From NCBI GenBank assembly GCA_032622095.1, contig CP136064.1, positions 249,643,827-249,707,826 of the forward strand: a DNA stretch of 64,000 bases, read 5' to 3'. Numbering within the stretch: the first letter of the stretch is position 1; each line of letters opens with the position of its first letter. Both the position numbers and the translations under genes were made by a program. The notes under the pieces are model-generated. The model was not told the DNA's origin. It searched no databases and saw only the letters and a list, made by a program, of their open reading frames with translations. The DNA comes from Siphonodentalium dalli. Taxonomy: Eukaryota; Mollusca; Scaphopoda; Gadilida; Siphonodentaliidae. Below, one piece after another: positions 11,947-23,010 of this stretch.

Positions 11947-12200
11947 CAAGCCTTGAAATAGGGTGTCTGTCATTTGCAGAATGAGGTCCACAAAGGGTGA
12001 ATTTAGTGATGCTACCCCCGCATAGCGGGCTAGCATCACCAAATTCATCCTCTGGGAACCTCATTCTGCTGAGGTGTAAGCAGAATGAGGTCCACAGAGA
12101 GTGAATTTGGTGATGCTAGCCCGCTATGCGGGATAGCATCACTAAATGCACCCTCTGGGGACCTCATTCTGCAAATGACAGACACCCTATTTCAAGGCTT
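11947..12200. mobile_element. Four-fold palindromic element with 9-bp target duplication
   Basis: The element is flanked by TCGCGTAAA at 11938-11946 and 12201-12209. The whole 254 bp is an inverted repeat with arms of about 121 bp around a short centre (near 12070-12079), beginning AAGCCTTGAAATAGGG. Each arm is itself a hairpin bounded by GCAGAATGAGGTCC and GGACCTCATTCTGC, with an inner CCCGCATAGCGGG. A 9-bp duplication with long inverted ends suggests a Mutator-like (MULE) non-autonomous element; that assignment is inference. It sits inside or at the edge of a copy of the palindromic repeat family P. Confidence 0.75.
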
Positions 12201-12545
12201 TCGCGTAAATACGCACATAATGGACCTATAATGTGATTATTTAATTCTGAAGTGAGCAGATAACGGAGTCATAGCCGTCATTTCGTTTTATGGCGCGGGC
12301 CACAGTAAAAACACATGTTATAGAGCGTACATCTGAAAAGTCGTGAGTTCGCTTATTTGTGTAATTGTCCGCACATAATCTCCTTAGAATCGCCTTATTA
12401 TGAGTCGATAATTTGACTAAACTGATCTCATTTTCAGCACAATATCGACTAAAAATTAGGCGATTCTAAGCAGATTATCTACCGAAAACAAGTTCTTTAT
12501 AAGCAGTTAATGTGCGATTTATCGGGAGAACAGGCTGAAATTCCA
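12201..12545. repeat. Interspersed palindromic repeat family P, copy 1
   Basis: The layout is: ACGCACATAATCGACCTATA; then TTTCGTTTTATGGCGCGGGC; then CTGAAAAGTCGTGAGTT; then a hairpin with arms CTTAGAATCGCC and GGCGATTCTAAG enclosing ATCGACT / AGTCGAT; then TGTGCG and GGGAGAACAGGCTG. Relatives lie at 15040, 15755, 18180, 18850 and 44695. There is no coding potential and I could not define a target duplication. Confidence 0.7.
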
Positions 12546-13418
12546 CCACATCGACGTACCATTTCAGAGAACATAACGTTTCAATTACGACCAAATGTAA
12601 ATATTTACTAGTACGAATTATTGGGCACAAATATTGCAGCTATGATTCCGGCAAAAATGGTCACTACATGTCATTCATTTATAACAATTACGCTTTTCTG
12701 CCTGTTTTGATATAGCATTGATGAAAATAACTTATGTTTGGCATAATTCTTTGTTATTCCGTTCAGACCACATCACCGGAGTGTTTAACATCCCTTTAAA
12801 TCTAGTAAGTGCACACATGTGTCCCGTTTCAGGAATCAACATATGACACAAGAATCCATATCGGGGTGGGTGGGATTAATTCTCCTGTGTTGTTCCAAAT
12901 GGCCGAGCCATAATGCAACATATCCTCGCACAAATATGCACATAATCAACATATAACATGAAATAGGTGACGTTGAGTCGTTGGGTAGAAACCATAGATA
13001 CAAAATCGTAAATGTTTTGGGTGCAACGGAAGAAACTGGGACAGGGCGATGCAGAATTCGTGCTGAACGAAGAAAAAATGACGCTTGAATTTGTCTGCGG
13101 CAGAATTTCATCTATTATTAAGTCCATGCATGTGCCAACGTTTCAAAAAAGAACACGCCAGTGAATGATGTTCATGCCGGGAGGTCATTATTTACCGACA
13201 CGATTGACTCCAATATGGATATAGATTGCTGCGATTCGGTTAAAGTGATATCTGCGACATTGGACCAGATAACAGTACTTGCCTCTTACCAGAAACAATA
13301 CACCATTTAAACGACGCAGATAGGTTTCCAGACTGGATGTCTTTTCTTCGACAATTAGCATCGGGGACATTCCCGATAAATAATGTCTCTTTTCAGCTAT
13401 TTCTAGATGTACGATTTC
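12546..13418. other. Non-coding stretch, nothing firm
   Basis: A short block near 12920-12970 (ATATCCTCGCACAAATATGCACATAATC) resembles an edge of repeat family P. Open frames on the - strand at 12836-13127 overlap this block and have no recognisable domain. Confidence 0.4.
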
Positions 13419-13422
13419 TTAA

Positions 13423-13916
13423 AGGCACGGTTGGCCTTAGTTGTCGAAAATATTCATATTTGTTCCAAACACCGTAAACAGACAAACATTAAAACGCATA
13501 CAGTTTCGTTCATATATACCATGACCATCGCGTAAACAGCATGCTATCATAAAGACTTATTATATTTTACATAAGCAAGAGCCTGATTGTGTTACAGAAG
13601 ACAGCACAGTGTCATTGGCTAATCACACACAAATGATATAAACGCTCTTTATCAGTTCCATATCAGGAAATCAGCAACAAAGAACGCTCTTTATGTTTAC
13701 CATCATAATATAAACAAACACCAGAAAAGTAACATTTTATGCTTTTGTTTACATAACAATGGTCAAACAAATGACAATAACATACTGTTTATGCGATATT
13801 TCTTATTTGTATACGGACAAAGTCTGTATACATTTTGATGTTCTTTCTGTTTGTGGCGGTTTTTGATGGGTGGAAATATTTTCACAGGATAATCACCGCC
13901 AAGGCCAACCGTACCT
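13423..13916. mobile_element. TTAA element family F1, copy 4 (inverted)
   Basis: Opposite orientation to copies 1-3. TTAA at 13419-13422 and 13917-13920; ends AGGCACGGTTGGCCTT and AAGGCCAACCGTACCT. Confidence 0.9.
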
Positions 13917-13928
13917 TTAAATCAGAGG

Positions 13929-14300
13929 GTGCAACAAGCATGCCGTTCTGGCAACATACTATTTCAATCCGAATTCATTCGGTTTATGGGCGGGCCGAAA
14001 TGTGCAGGGTTCCAGGACTGGGAAAGTGCTGATACAAAAGATGACCGAATTAATTTTGTGTGCCCCAGTTTAAAAACACTTAGGACAGAATTAAATTATT
14101 CAGAGAGTGAATGCAACAAACCCGGAATCATTGGTCAAAATATAGAACATTTCAAAAGTGCAGCCACAAACGATGTCTCGCGCGTATAAAATTTGTTTGG
14201 ACGGGAAAAAGATTGCAATGGGCTTTGGGACACAGCTTCGAGAGGTTTATTTATTCGGGCACAACTTTGGCGGGCGTACTGATTGCAGCCGGTGTGGTGA
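13929..14300 (+). pseudogene. Frameshifted fragment of an uncharacterised protein
   Basis: An open frame runs from about 13929 to 14189 with protein-like content (GGPKCAGFQDWESADTKDD, then INFVCPSLKTLRTELNYSES, then NKPGIIGQNIEHFKSAATND). It meets a stop at 14187. Shifting the frame by one base there, the reading continues coherently as YKICLDGKKIAMGFGTQLRE and VYLFGHNFGG until a stop near 14300. This pattern (a DGKKIAMGFG segment followed by a D/E-x-x-LFGHE-like motif) reminds me of a repetitive, uncharacterised protein family seen in mollusc and cnidarian genomes, perhaps transposon-borne. I cannot name it. One indel makes it non-functional. It starts right beside an F1 element. Confidence 0.4.
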
Positions 14301-15039
14301 AGGTGTTTACTGAATTAAGTTCATCGCCGAACTCCATCCCATCAGGTCGACGGATAAATCAAGTAAGAACACCGAGTACTCCAGGCTCAACATCGCGCCA
14401 CCGATTGCAGGATAAATTCTGAAGGGAAAAAATTAAAAAGATTTAGAGGCAACCTTTATAATGATATGAATTCAAAAGCCATAGACATCCAAAAGGACCA
14501 TAATCTCATCGCGCTATTCAATATACATTGGTGGCCATTTATGTTACCCGTTCTGTGCTGTAATTGTATGTCATAACTGGCAAATTAGGCTGAGCAGCCT
14601 GATAAAACAACCGTCGATCGAATAGAAACTGCGTCTTTAGAAGGACGATAGAATCGATCTAGAACATGAAAATCACAAATGAGTCGGAACATTTTTCACT
14701 ATTTTTGACGGTTCATTTAGATTATTATTCTGCTGCGGGAATCTTGAGAGATGGTTTCATTATACTCTGCCACCATTCTGGTATACGCCCTGATCATTTC
14801 CGACTGGATTTACAGGCGAATAGACCAAATTTGCAGCGTTGAATGATACATTGATTTTACATAGGAAATGCACACGATCGAGTTGTATGGTCTACATGTG
14901 TGGATATATGCACGTAACACAACATCGATTGCATAAATATTATTACTGAAGGGCTATAAACCTTTCATACATCAGTAATTATAGTTTAAAACTTAACTTT
15001 GTGTCATCTTTTTGTGAAAATGGCGCCAAACGGGCGATA
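14301..15039. other. Non-coding stretch, nothing recognised
   Basis: No gene or definable repeat. The + frame that remains open to 14422 is the out-of-phase continuation of the frameshifted fragment. Confidence 0.4.
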
Positions 15040-15370
15040 GAATCGATCCTGGTGAAACAGTTTCCCCCCAGTGAGATAATGGAGTCATGTCCGTTATTTC
15101 GTTTTATGGCGCGGGCCACATTGAAAGCACATGTTAAAAGCATACGCCTGAAAAGTCGTGAGTTGTCTAATTTGTGTTATTATCCGCACATACTCTGCTT
15201 AGAATATCCTCATTATAATTCGATAATGTGACTAAAATGCTATTTTTCAGCTGAATATCGACTCAAAATGAGGCGATTATCTGCAGATGGTATCTACCTA
15301 AATCAAGTTCTATGTTTCATTATACGCAGATAATGTGCGCATTTTGGGAGAACAGGCTGCCAATGTCAAC
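15040..15370. repeat. Palindromic repeat family P, copy 2
   Basis: Contains TTTCGTTTTATGGCGCGGGC, CTGAAAAGTCGTGAGTT, the hairpin arms (AGAATATCCTCATTATAATT / AATGAGGCGATTATCT) and GGGAGAACAGGCTG in the same order as copy 1. Confidence 0.7.
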
Positions 15371-15754
15371 TGAGGATTGAAATCTATAAGGTGTTCATCT
15401 TTCTCGTAATAAGTAATTTGATGAATCGTGGTAACACTGACATCGATGTCGTTTATTAACAAACAGGATTTCTTGATTTAATGAGGTCGTAATTTGTGGA
15501 TCTTCGTGCTCACCATTTTAATAGCATTTATTCTACTGAGTTGTATAGCTCCAGTTCATAATTAGCGGTGACACTCTAACTTAAGTTTATGCAAGCTATA
15601 CTCGTTGCATATAAATGTTTTTTGGATGATTTTATTCCAACTACATTGTAACACGGAACATAAATCGATAACATGTGTGTGCATGGGAAAACATCACTGC
15701 GATTAAAATGTGTTATGAACATTTAAAGATGTAATGAGGGTTCTAGACATTTTA

Positions 15755-15990
15755 TAGTCACATTATCGACTCATAATTAGGCGATTATAATCAGATTATT
15801 TGCGGACAATGACACACAAATAACTCACGAATTTTCAGGTGTACGCTCTGTAACACGTGCTTTCATTGTGGTCCGCGCCATATAACGAAATAACGGATAT
15901 AAGTCCATTATCTGCTTATTTAAGAATCAAATAATCACATTATGTACCATTTCGGTTATAGGTCGATTATATGCGTATTTGTACGAGGAG
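15755..15990. repeat. Palindromic repeat family P, copy 3 (partial, inverted)
   Basis: The complement-strand order GACTCATAATTAGGCGAT, TCACGAATTTTCAGGTGTAC, GTGGTCCGCGCCATA and GGTCGATTATATGCGTATTT matches the left part of copy 1 in inverse. Confidence 0.65.
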
Positions 15991-16524
15991 ATGTTGAGTT
16001 GAGATGTGTTTATCGGTGGCACTTCTTGTTCCAAACGTTAATTTAGAAACTTAAACATATGTTTTGAGCCCGTCTTTAACACTGTCTATACTAAATGGAT
16101 TCTCCCATGCAGTTATAAAAGTAAATATTGGAATAGTCTATCTGGAGGGATGATAAGATGATCAAAGCAGAAGACATATATATATAAAAGTGCAGAAGGA
16201 GTCATATTAATTGAGGGAAATGTTTAGATAATTTCAACAGAATATATTATCTGAATATTTCCTGTGTGATAACTACTCATCAATTATGCTTTAGTATAGA
16301 AAATATGAGATGACATAGTATATATTTTAAGGATTCAAACAATAATTCTTGTCAATATCACTATGACATTATTGTGTAAGGGGGGTTGGTGACGTACAGT
16401 GCACTGATCGGTATTTCGGTGGTAGCGCACTCTGAAAAGTGTTCTACCAAGAATAATACTCGATCGGGCCGCCCGAGGTACCACAATTATATACCATTCT
16501 GTATCGAAATCAAACCCATGGTCG
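15991..16524. other. Non-coding stretch, nothing recognised
   Basis: AT-rich; no gene or clear repeat. Confidence 0.4.
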
Positions 16525-16528
16525 TTAA

Positions 16529-16892
16529 AGGTGCTCAATCCGATTCGATGGGCCCCATATCATCAGATTCCAACAACAATAAATGTTTTGAAATGCCGCT
16601 TCAGTTATCAGAATCGATTAATTGCCCAAAAATAATGCTAACCAGTCAATTATAGTATAAAATTGCCCAAAACCTGTTATTTATCAACATTTTGTGCAAC
16701 GAAATTTTGCTTGTTTGTCAAAAGTGACTTGCTCTTAGAGTTATCCATCTTCATCCGCAATTTGGTCAGAGAAGTCTTCTCGGCGACTTTTACTTGGCCA
16801 CTAAATATTCCAAGTGGTGAAAAATAATAGACTTAAAAAATCGATATCTGATCACTAGTAATTGAGGGGCGCCCTTATGGGACTGAGTACCT
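16529..16892. mobile_element. TTAA element family F5, copy 1 (364 bp)
   Basis: TTAA at 16525-16528 and 16893-16896; ends AGGTGCTCAATCCGAT and GGGACTGAGTACCT. No coding capacity. Relatives: 28803-29283, 48568-48988 and 55781-56196. Confidence 0.82.
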
Positions 16893-17741
16893 TTAAGAGA
16901 TATATTATTTATTTTTTAAACAATTAAAATCACCACGACGTGACGTCATATGTGCAGTTCGCAGCAGGGAACTGAATTGTTTGGCATTAAATCGGCGCAT
17001 CTCAAATAAACGCAATAGGTTCAGCCTAATGTTTGTCAGTTTTTGCGTTATTTGTTTATCCCCCCAATCCATGTTATAGGTCCATCGGTCATACGGCGTG
17101 ATGTGACATCGGAAGCACAGTGTATTAAAATTAATGATATCGCAGAGAAAATGAGAAAAAAACATATCAAGATACATCAAACTACGGGATAGTTAATGAT
17201 GATTATATGGAAACAAATATGTTCAATGGCTAGGCATCGTAAGTCACCATGGGATACCCAGCTGTCGGAGCTCGCGCCAACTCTTCGTCAATGTGAGGAA
17301 CTATGGCAAGGGCTCGATATTTTCCAACTACGTTGTGTCGCCACCGGTCACTTCCCAAAGGAGATCTCTTCGCGAACAGTGATGGCTATTCCGGGAATCA
17401 CTCCTACCTGTTGTTTGATGTCTAAAGTTAGACGTTGAACTTCCGCTGCATTGGCGCTGAGAACAATGGTCTCATCGTGGTTGTGCAAGTGAGAGCATAA
17501 ATCGACACAGGAATGACTCTCCCGCATAATGAGAAACAATAGTTTATATCTGTCGTGGCTCATATATTGATTCCTCAATTTGACGATAACCCGCGCGTTC
17601 TCAAGGGTGAACCCAAATATATAAAGAGATTCTGTTGAAGATTATTCAAGTCATCATTTTACACACAAAAATATTATATGAACACTCATACATTCATCGA
17701 TATCATCCCAGCACGAGTGCCACCATGGCACCACCCCTATA

Positions 17742-17773
<32 letters not shown>
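17742..17773. repeat. (CA)n microsatellite
   Basis: An uninterrupted run of CA dinucleotides of about 30 bp. Confidence 0.95.
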
Positions 17774-17776
<3 letters not shown>

Positions 17777-17867
17777 TGAGCCCCGCCGTCAGACTAACCA
17801 CACATCGTCACCCAGGACCATATCAGCTGTCATCCGGTATGGAGATAAAGTCAACAAAGACCTTTAA

Positions 17868-18045
17868 CCCTTCCAAGACTGGAGCTTCCTGAAATTGTGC
17901 GAAATCCCCGTGCCAATGCATTCTCTTATATATGGGAGTTTCCCATAGGGAGACGCATATATAAGAGAATTCATTGGCCTAACAATATTTACCTTGATCG
18001 CGTTGCTAGTGTATGCTCTTATATATGCGATGATCCTTATGGAAA
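17868..18045. mobile_element. Partial F3-related hairpin element
   Basis: Starts at TTAA (17864-17867) with CCCTTCCAAGACTGGAGC, then a degenerate 67-bp-type hairpin (17913-17977), then CTAACAATATTTACCTTGAT and a half hairpin near 18010. The right terminus is not recognisable. The same layout, better kept, is at 25079-25450. Confidence 0.6.
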
Positions 18046-18179
18046 ATCACTGACACAGTATATTTAATGCTGAAACAGCCCAGCTCCCATAAAAAATGGT
18101 TAACTTTGTCAAAACTCATTGCTACATGACCAAATTCAAACTTGGCCCGTGTTTTCCGAACTGGAAACCCAGCCTATTC

Positions 18180-18520
18180 TCCCATAAACCCGCACATTAT
18201 CTGCGTATATAATGTAACTTATTTTATGTAGATAATGTGCTTAGAATCGCCTCAATTTGAGTCGATAATATGCTGAAAATGAGAGCCTTTTAGTCACATT
18301 ATCGACTCATAATGAGTCGCTTCAAAGCAGATTATGTGCGGAAAATGATTCAAATATGCCAACCCACGACTTTTCAGGCGTACGATCTTTAACATGTGTT
18401 TTCACTGTGGCCCATGCCACAAAACGAAATAATATGATGCATTATCTGCTTATTTCATAATCAAATAGTCACATTATTTACATATTTCTGATTATAGGTC
18501 GATTATGTCAGTATTTGCGC
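18180..18520. repeat. Palindromic repeat family P, copy 4
   Basis: Inverted orientation; hairpin TTAGAATCGCCTCAATTTGA / TCATAATGAGTCGC with GACTTTTCAGGCGTACGATC and TGGCCCATGCCAC blocks following. Confidence 0.65.
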
Positions 18521-18849
18521 GAGGATATGTCACTAAACCATTTATCAGATATCAAGAAATTGTGTTAGACATTGTTCCTAGTTTTCATCTGGACAACCCA
18601 AAATTAAATTATATCCGTGTAAAAAAGGGGATAACAACGCAAATGTCATCGGTCCGTGACCATATTCGAATTTGACCTGCGTTTTCTCAAATGTGAACCA
18701 CATACAAAATATCAATAAATTATGTTGAATATAGCTTCCGCACTTAAACACTCGAATATGGAACAATTATCTTACAAGCTCGCGGGACACCCCGACTTCC
18801 GGCAAAGGAAATGTTATATGCTGGAGTCCCACAAGTAAGCACAACATAA

Positions 18850-19220
18850 CCTCGCGGAAATACGCACATAATCGACCTATAATGTGAAATAGGTACCCAA
18901 TGTGATTACTCGCTTCTGAAATATGCAGATAATGGGCTCTTCCCAGTTATTTTGTTTTTATAGCCCGGGCCATAGTGAAAACACCTATCAAAGAGCGTAC
19001 ACATGAAAAGTCTTGAGTTGGCTCATTAGCGTGCCTATTTATTGTGCGCCTATAATCTGCTTAGAATTGCCTCATTGTGAGTGGATAATGTGACTAAAAT
19101 GTTCGTTCTCATTGTCAGCGCATGTATTATCGACTCAAACTGAGGCAATTCTAAGCAGATTATCTACCTAATATAAGTTCTATTATAACCAGGTAATGTG
19201 CAGGCTGATAAGCAAGGCGT
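18850..19220. repeat. Palindromic repeat family P, copy 5
   Basis: Same orientation as copy 1: AATACGCACATAATCGACCT, TAGCCCGGGCCATAGTGAAA, then the hairpin AGAATTGCCTCATTGTGAGT / CAAACTGAGGCAATTCT and a GCAGGCTG end. Confidence 0.7.
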
Positions 19221-19560
19221 ATTTATTAGTTCCTATCTTTGAATATCAAATTATTCACATTCATCCAGAGAGCGTCTCAGATTGTCCAGTGCAAGGTATC
19301 ATAATGCTTTAAAATTCATAAAATAAAAGTCAATTATGAATATAGGTTCGGTGTGACGGAATTTTCTTAGCACCCATTTTCGACATACCTTTTATTTATT
19401 ATTTGAGTTCCAGGTCATAACTTTAGTTATGATTATCCTATCAAATTTGGTATGTTATGTACTAATATAAATAAACATGTTCAGTCAATTTGGGTGCAGT
19501 CCCCCAATGGCTTATTTCCAAGTTCTGTGAATTAATCTTCGGATGGACTATAGAAATGAC
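19221..19560. other. Non-coding stretch, nothing recognised
   Basis: No gene or definable repeat. Confidence 0.4.
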
Positions 19561-20560
19561 CTCCATCCGTCCGGCTAGCCGTTCGTGTGTCCGTCACACA
19601 TTACGGGTACCTTAATAGTGTAATCAACTCCCCTCACACTTTCGAAAGCGGAGAATTGAAACTATAGGGTATGTTTACCCATATATTGCTAAAGTGCAAC
19701 GTGTGTATCGACGACAGAAAACAAATTCACATGCAGTTATTCCACTTTCTTGACTCGGGAACATTGTTGAACATTCTAATTTCCAATGTTTGAATACTTT
19801 TGGTTTTGTTTAAATATTGCTAATGTACAACATGTATATAGACGACGGAAACATCATTTTACCGAGGTATTCCCCTTTATTGACTTTGTTTGGACACCTT
19901 CATTGTGTGAACAACTCCTCCCACAATTTCGAATTTAGATATTGAAACTTTAGGATATTGTTACCCATATATATAAAGTACTAGGTAAAAGAAGTGGTAT
20001 ATTAAGCGCGCTATTTTTGGGCCCAATATCGCAATAATATTGTGGAACGCTTCTAAGCGCGCCGCTGGCGATAGTATTGCAATATTTTGCGCTTAATATC
20101 GCAATATTTCGAGCTTATATATTGCGATATCGCGCGTTAAATTTGTGACATTTAAATAAAGTATTGCTTCTTCTATATTGTTTATTGCATAGAGACAATG
20201 TTTTAAATTTGTATATAATTATAGTTGTAAATGCTATATGTATACTATATGTACACTATATGCACAGTATTTATCTAATATAATTATAACACTATCGGGT
20301 TTGTATGAGATTTTTCGCGCTGAATATCGCAATATTTTGCGCTCAATATCGCAAGAATAAGCGCAACAGATTATTGGTATTGCATATAATCGCGCCTTTT
20401 TAGAAATTAAGCGCGCTCAATATCGCAATAAAGGCGCGCCTCAATATACCACTTCTTCTGACTGATACTGTATAATATTGCTAATGTGCAGCACTGCAGC
20501 TTGTATATGGACAACAACAAACAAAAAATTCACCAAGCTATTCCCCGTTCTTGAATTTCG
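19561..20560. repeat. Diverged tandem repeat interrupted by an inserted element
   Basis: Three units share TACCCATATAT, ATTGCTAATGTGCAACRTGT, GACGACRGAAA and TTCCCCTTTCTTGA blocks, at roughly 19665-19760, 19810-19890 and 19970 plus 20465-20560. The third is split by the 19985-20460 element. The CATCCGTCCGGCTAGCCGTT leader near 19565 resembles the CCGTCCGTCC leader of the repeat at 43970. Confidence 0.6.
19985..20460. mobile_element. Inverted-repeat element with iterated TATCGCAATA motifs
   Basis: The ends are AGAAGTGGTATATTAAGCGC and the complement of AGAAGTGGTATATTGAGGCG. The interior repeats ATATCGCAATA (in both orientations) and GCGCGC motifs at least seven times, concentrated next to both ends, with a plain AT-rich middle. 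It interrupts a tandem repeat. No open frame. The superfamily is not assigned, and a target duplication (perhaps TACT) is uncertain. Confidence 0.65.
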
Positions 20561-20675
20561 AATGATTTTTACCCAATTTAAATTGTTTTGTTCTTAAAAC
20601 CTCCTAAGAATACCATATCGGAGGACGTGTGGTCGGAGACCATTTATTATTCTAAAGTTGCGATCATCTTTACAG

Positions 20676-20835
20676 AGCGGCTGTGTGCGGGAGGCTGAGA
20701 GTTGGGATCCAAAACTCAACATGGGTGCGGTCCAGACACAGCTCTGTAAACACATTCTCAAAGAAGCCACAGATTTCGTGGATGACTCGCGTCATTATGT
20801 TTCCCCACATAATCGGGACCTGTTCCTGGAACAAA
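20676..20835 (+). CDS. C16orf89: C16orf89-like (UPF0764) protein, internal exon A
   Basis: An acceptor (CATCTTTACAG, ending 20675) and a donor (CAAA|GTGAGT) bound 160 nt encoding 53 codons plus one base. The peptide begins SGCVREAE, has a central C-x3-L-x2-A region (LCKHILKEATDFV) and ends HNRDLFLEQ. I recognise this as the segment of the UPF0764/C16orf89 family just before its conserved F/LCGMxGF motif, where human and fish members read roughly RDIFMEN. It ends in phase 1, matching exon B at 23944. The family is a secreted or luminal protein of unknown biochemical function, expressed in thyroid in vertebrates. The 5' exons, with any signal peptide, were not found upstream. The last 31 nt plus donor are tandemly duplicated. 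Confidence 0.7.
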
Positions 20836-20896
20836 GTGAGTTGATTGTTACCACATAATCGGGACCTGTTCCTGGAACAAAGTGAGTTGGTTGTAA
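20805..20896 (+). repeat. 46-bp tandem duplication covering an exon end and its splice donor
   Basis: Bases 20805-20850 recur at 20851-20896 with one or two changes (CCACATAATCGGGACCTGTT, then CCTGGAACAAAGTGAGTTG). Both copies hold the exon's last codons and an intact GTGAGT donor (20836 and 20882). Use of the second donor would add 46 nt, shift the frame and meet an early stop near 20856. Confidence 0.85.
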
Positions 20897-21350
20897 CAAA
20901 ACGCGCAGAATTTATTCATTTTATATATATCAGGCTCATTGTATGGACTAATGACGCGTGTGATTTATAATATACTAATGTAAGTACTCATGAGAACGCC
21001 CAATGGAATTTTGCTCATTTTCCAAAACATGATGTACACCACAGAATCAACTGTCGACAACAATTTACCTCATTTTATATTTAATTTAAAGTCGTAATGG
21101 CTTATTCATAAATACACACCAGTATCGCGTAAAGTCATGTGGCAGGGTTCATTGTCGTAGTGGTTTTTGTTTGTTTTTTGTTTGTTTTTTTTTATACATA
21201 AAATCATATTATTAAATGCACATGCACGTGTTTATCATTTTTGTAAGTTCAATTGTTTTTTCCTCATCGACCAAACAACCATGTAATTTATTCGGCCCCG
21301 TATATTATTAAGATCGATGTGTGACCAATGATAACTTTCATCGCAGTTAA

Positions 21351-21767
21351 ACGGACATGACTCATTCGAGCTTCCAAATTGTGTCTACTTAATTTGGAAG
21401 GAGGTATAAGATAGGTTGACAAATACTTGAAATATATTCTCTGAAAAATACTTGCCATAGTTACAGCCATTTTCCAGATGTTTTCAATATTTCACATAAA
21501 AGTGAAAGAAACGCTCTTTATGTATACCATATCAGAACCAGACTAACATGGACCGCTCTTTTCTGTTCCATGCACATCGCTGTTGTTTGTTTGGAACCCA
21601 AACACCGTGTTCAAAGTTGCATTTTTCATGACTTCAATGCGTCTTTCTGGGACATATAATGGCCGCATAAAGGTAGATCAAATATCTATCGACCTATTTC
21701 GATACAGGGAAAAATTCAAAGGCGAATATTATTGGGTGTATATTGGAGCGCAAACCGCCATGTGGCT
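21351..21767. mobile_element. TTAA element family F2, copy 2, within the gene intron
   Basis: TTAA at 21347-21350 and 21768-21771; ends ACGGACATGA and CCATGTGGCT. Lies in the intron between the two C16orf89-like exons. Confidence 0.85.
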
Positions 21768-22118
21768 TTAAATTTCGTCCTTGCCACAAGGCTTGTGATA
21801 AAAGAAATTCCTGTCGGTAAATATCAGAAGAAAATACTTTCAAATTGAACCAGACGACAATTATTTCCGGTAACATTTCAATCTCGCGTAGACCGAGATT
21901 GATGTGGATTTCTGTATAAAACGTCACGACGACGACCCATCAGCTTCACGCTGTGCTTATTTCATGATCAAATAAGTCGAATATGAACCCATGTGAATAT
22001 CACGTTAACCTATTTGTACGAGAATATGTGGTGTCACGATAATACCGACCGTCTTGGATATCCTCGGAAATTTGAGATCTATAGACTTATGTTTTCCTCA
22101 TTCCGCTTTCGATATTAA

Positions 22119-22510
22119 CTCTTTCAGTGCCAGGGGCCGATCTCATCGGCCCTAATTTACGGCCTGTAGAGTGCCAGGGCCGATAAAATCGGCCCTAAAA
22201 AAAAATAAAAAAAAATGTTGTTTTTTTTTTATTTTTATTTTTTTTTTGGGTTGAATTTTTTTTAGGGTATGCTTAAGCATGCTATAGCGAATTTAAAAAC
22301 AAACTCGATAAAACCTTAGGGGCATGTTATAACTCAAAATTATCACCAAGTATTCATAGTAATAATTTTGATGCCCATGAAAAACGTAAGATTCCCTGGC
22401 ACTAAACATAAAAAATAAGTCTGCCGCTGTGCATTCTCTTATATATGCGAGGCGACCTATGGTACAGGGTATATGAGTTGATACAAAAATCTGACCTGGC
22501 ACTGAAAGGG
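22119..22510. mobile_element. piggyBac-like TTAA element related to F3 (392 bp)
   Basis: TTAA at 22115-22118 and 22511-22514. The terminal inverted repeats are CTCTTTCAGTGCCAGG and CCTGGCACTGAAAGGG. Near the left end GCCGATnnnATCGGCCCT occurs twice. A half copy of the 67-bp hairpin (TGCATTCTCTTATATATGCG) is at about 22430-22470. T-rich in the middle; no coding capacity. Intronic. Confidence 0.85.
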
Positions 22511-22843
22511 TTAAACACGACAGAGTTCTCTGCTATATTTTTTACCACAACATGGTTATTGAAAAATTAAACATTCATTCCTTCAAAATTGGAAATGCGC
22601 TAATTTGACTCACGAACAATTTGTTGAAATTTACACCCCAGTAATATGTTATTGCTTCCAGCTCATTAGCCACGTAATACCGAATATCTGTATATCTCTT
22701 TCTCCCCTCCATCTTTCTTTTTTCTTGATATTTATCTTTTTATTTTTCCTGCAGCCTTCTGTGATATATAATTCATCCCATGGGAATAGTTTCTCCTTCT
22801 TTCACTTCACACTGCATCCTGCAATAGTTAATTGATTCCTTAA

Positions 22844-23010
22844 TCGGACATGGCTCATTCGAGATTCCAAATCTGTCTACGTAGTTTGGAAGGAGGTATA
22901 TATAAGATAGGTTGACACATACACGAAACCTTGATATACCGGCATCATATGCTCTGAAAAATACTAACCCATAGACACAACCATTATTTAGCTGTTTTCA
23001 ATCTTTCTTA
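22844..23010. mobile_element. TTAA element family F2, left fragment
   Basis: Starts at TTAA (22840-22843) with TCGGACATGGCTCATTCGAG and follows F2 for about 170 bp before diverging; the right end is lost. Confidence 0.65.
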
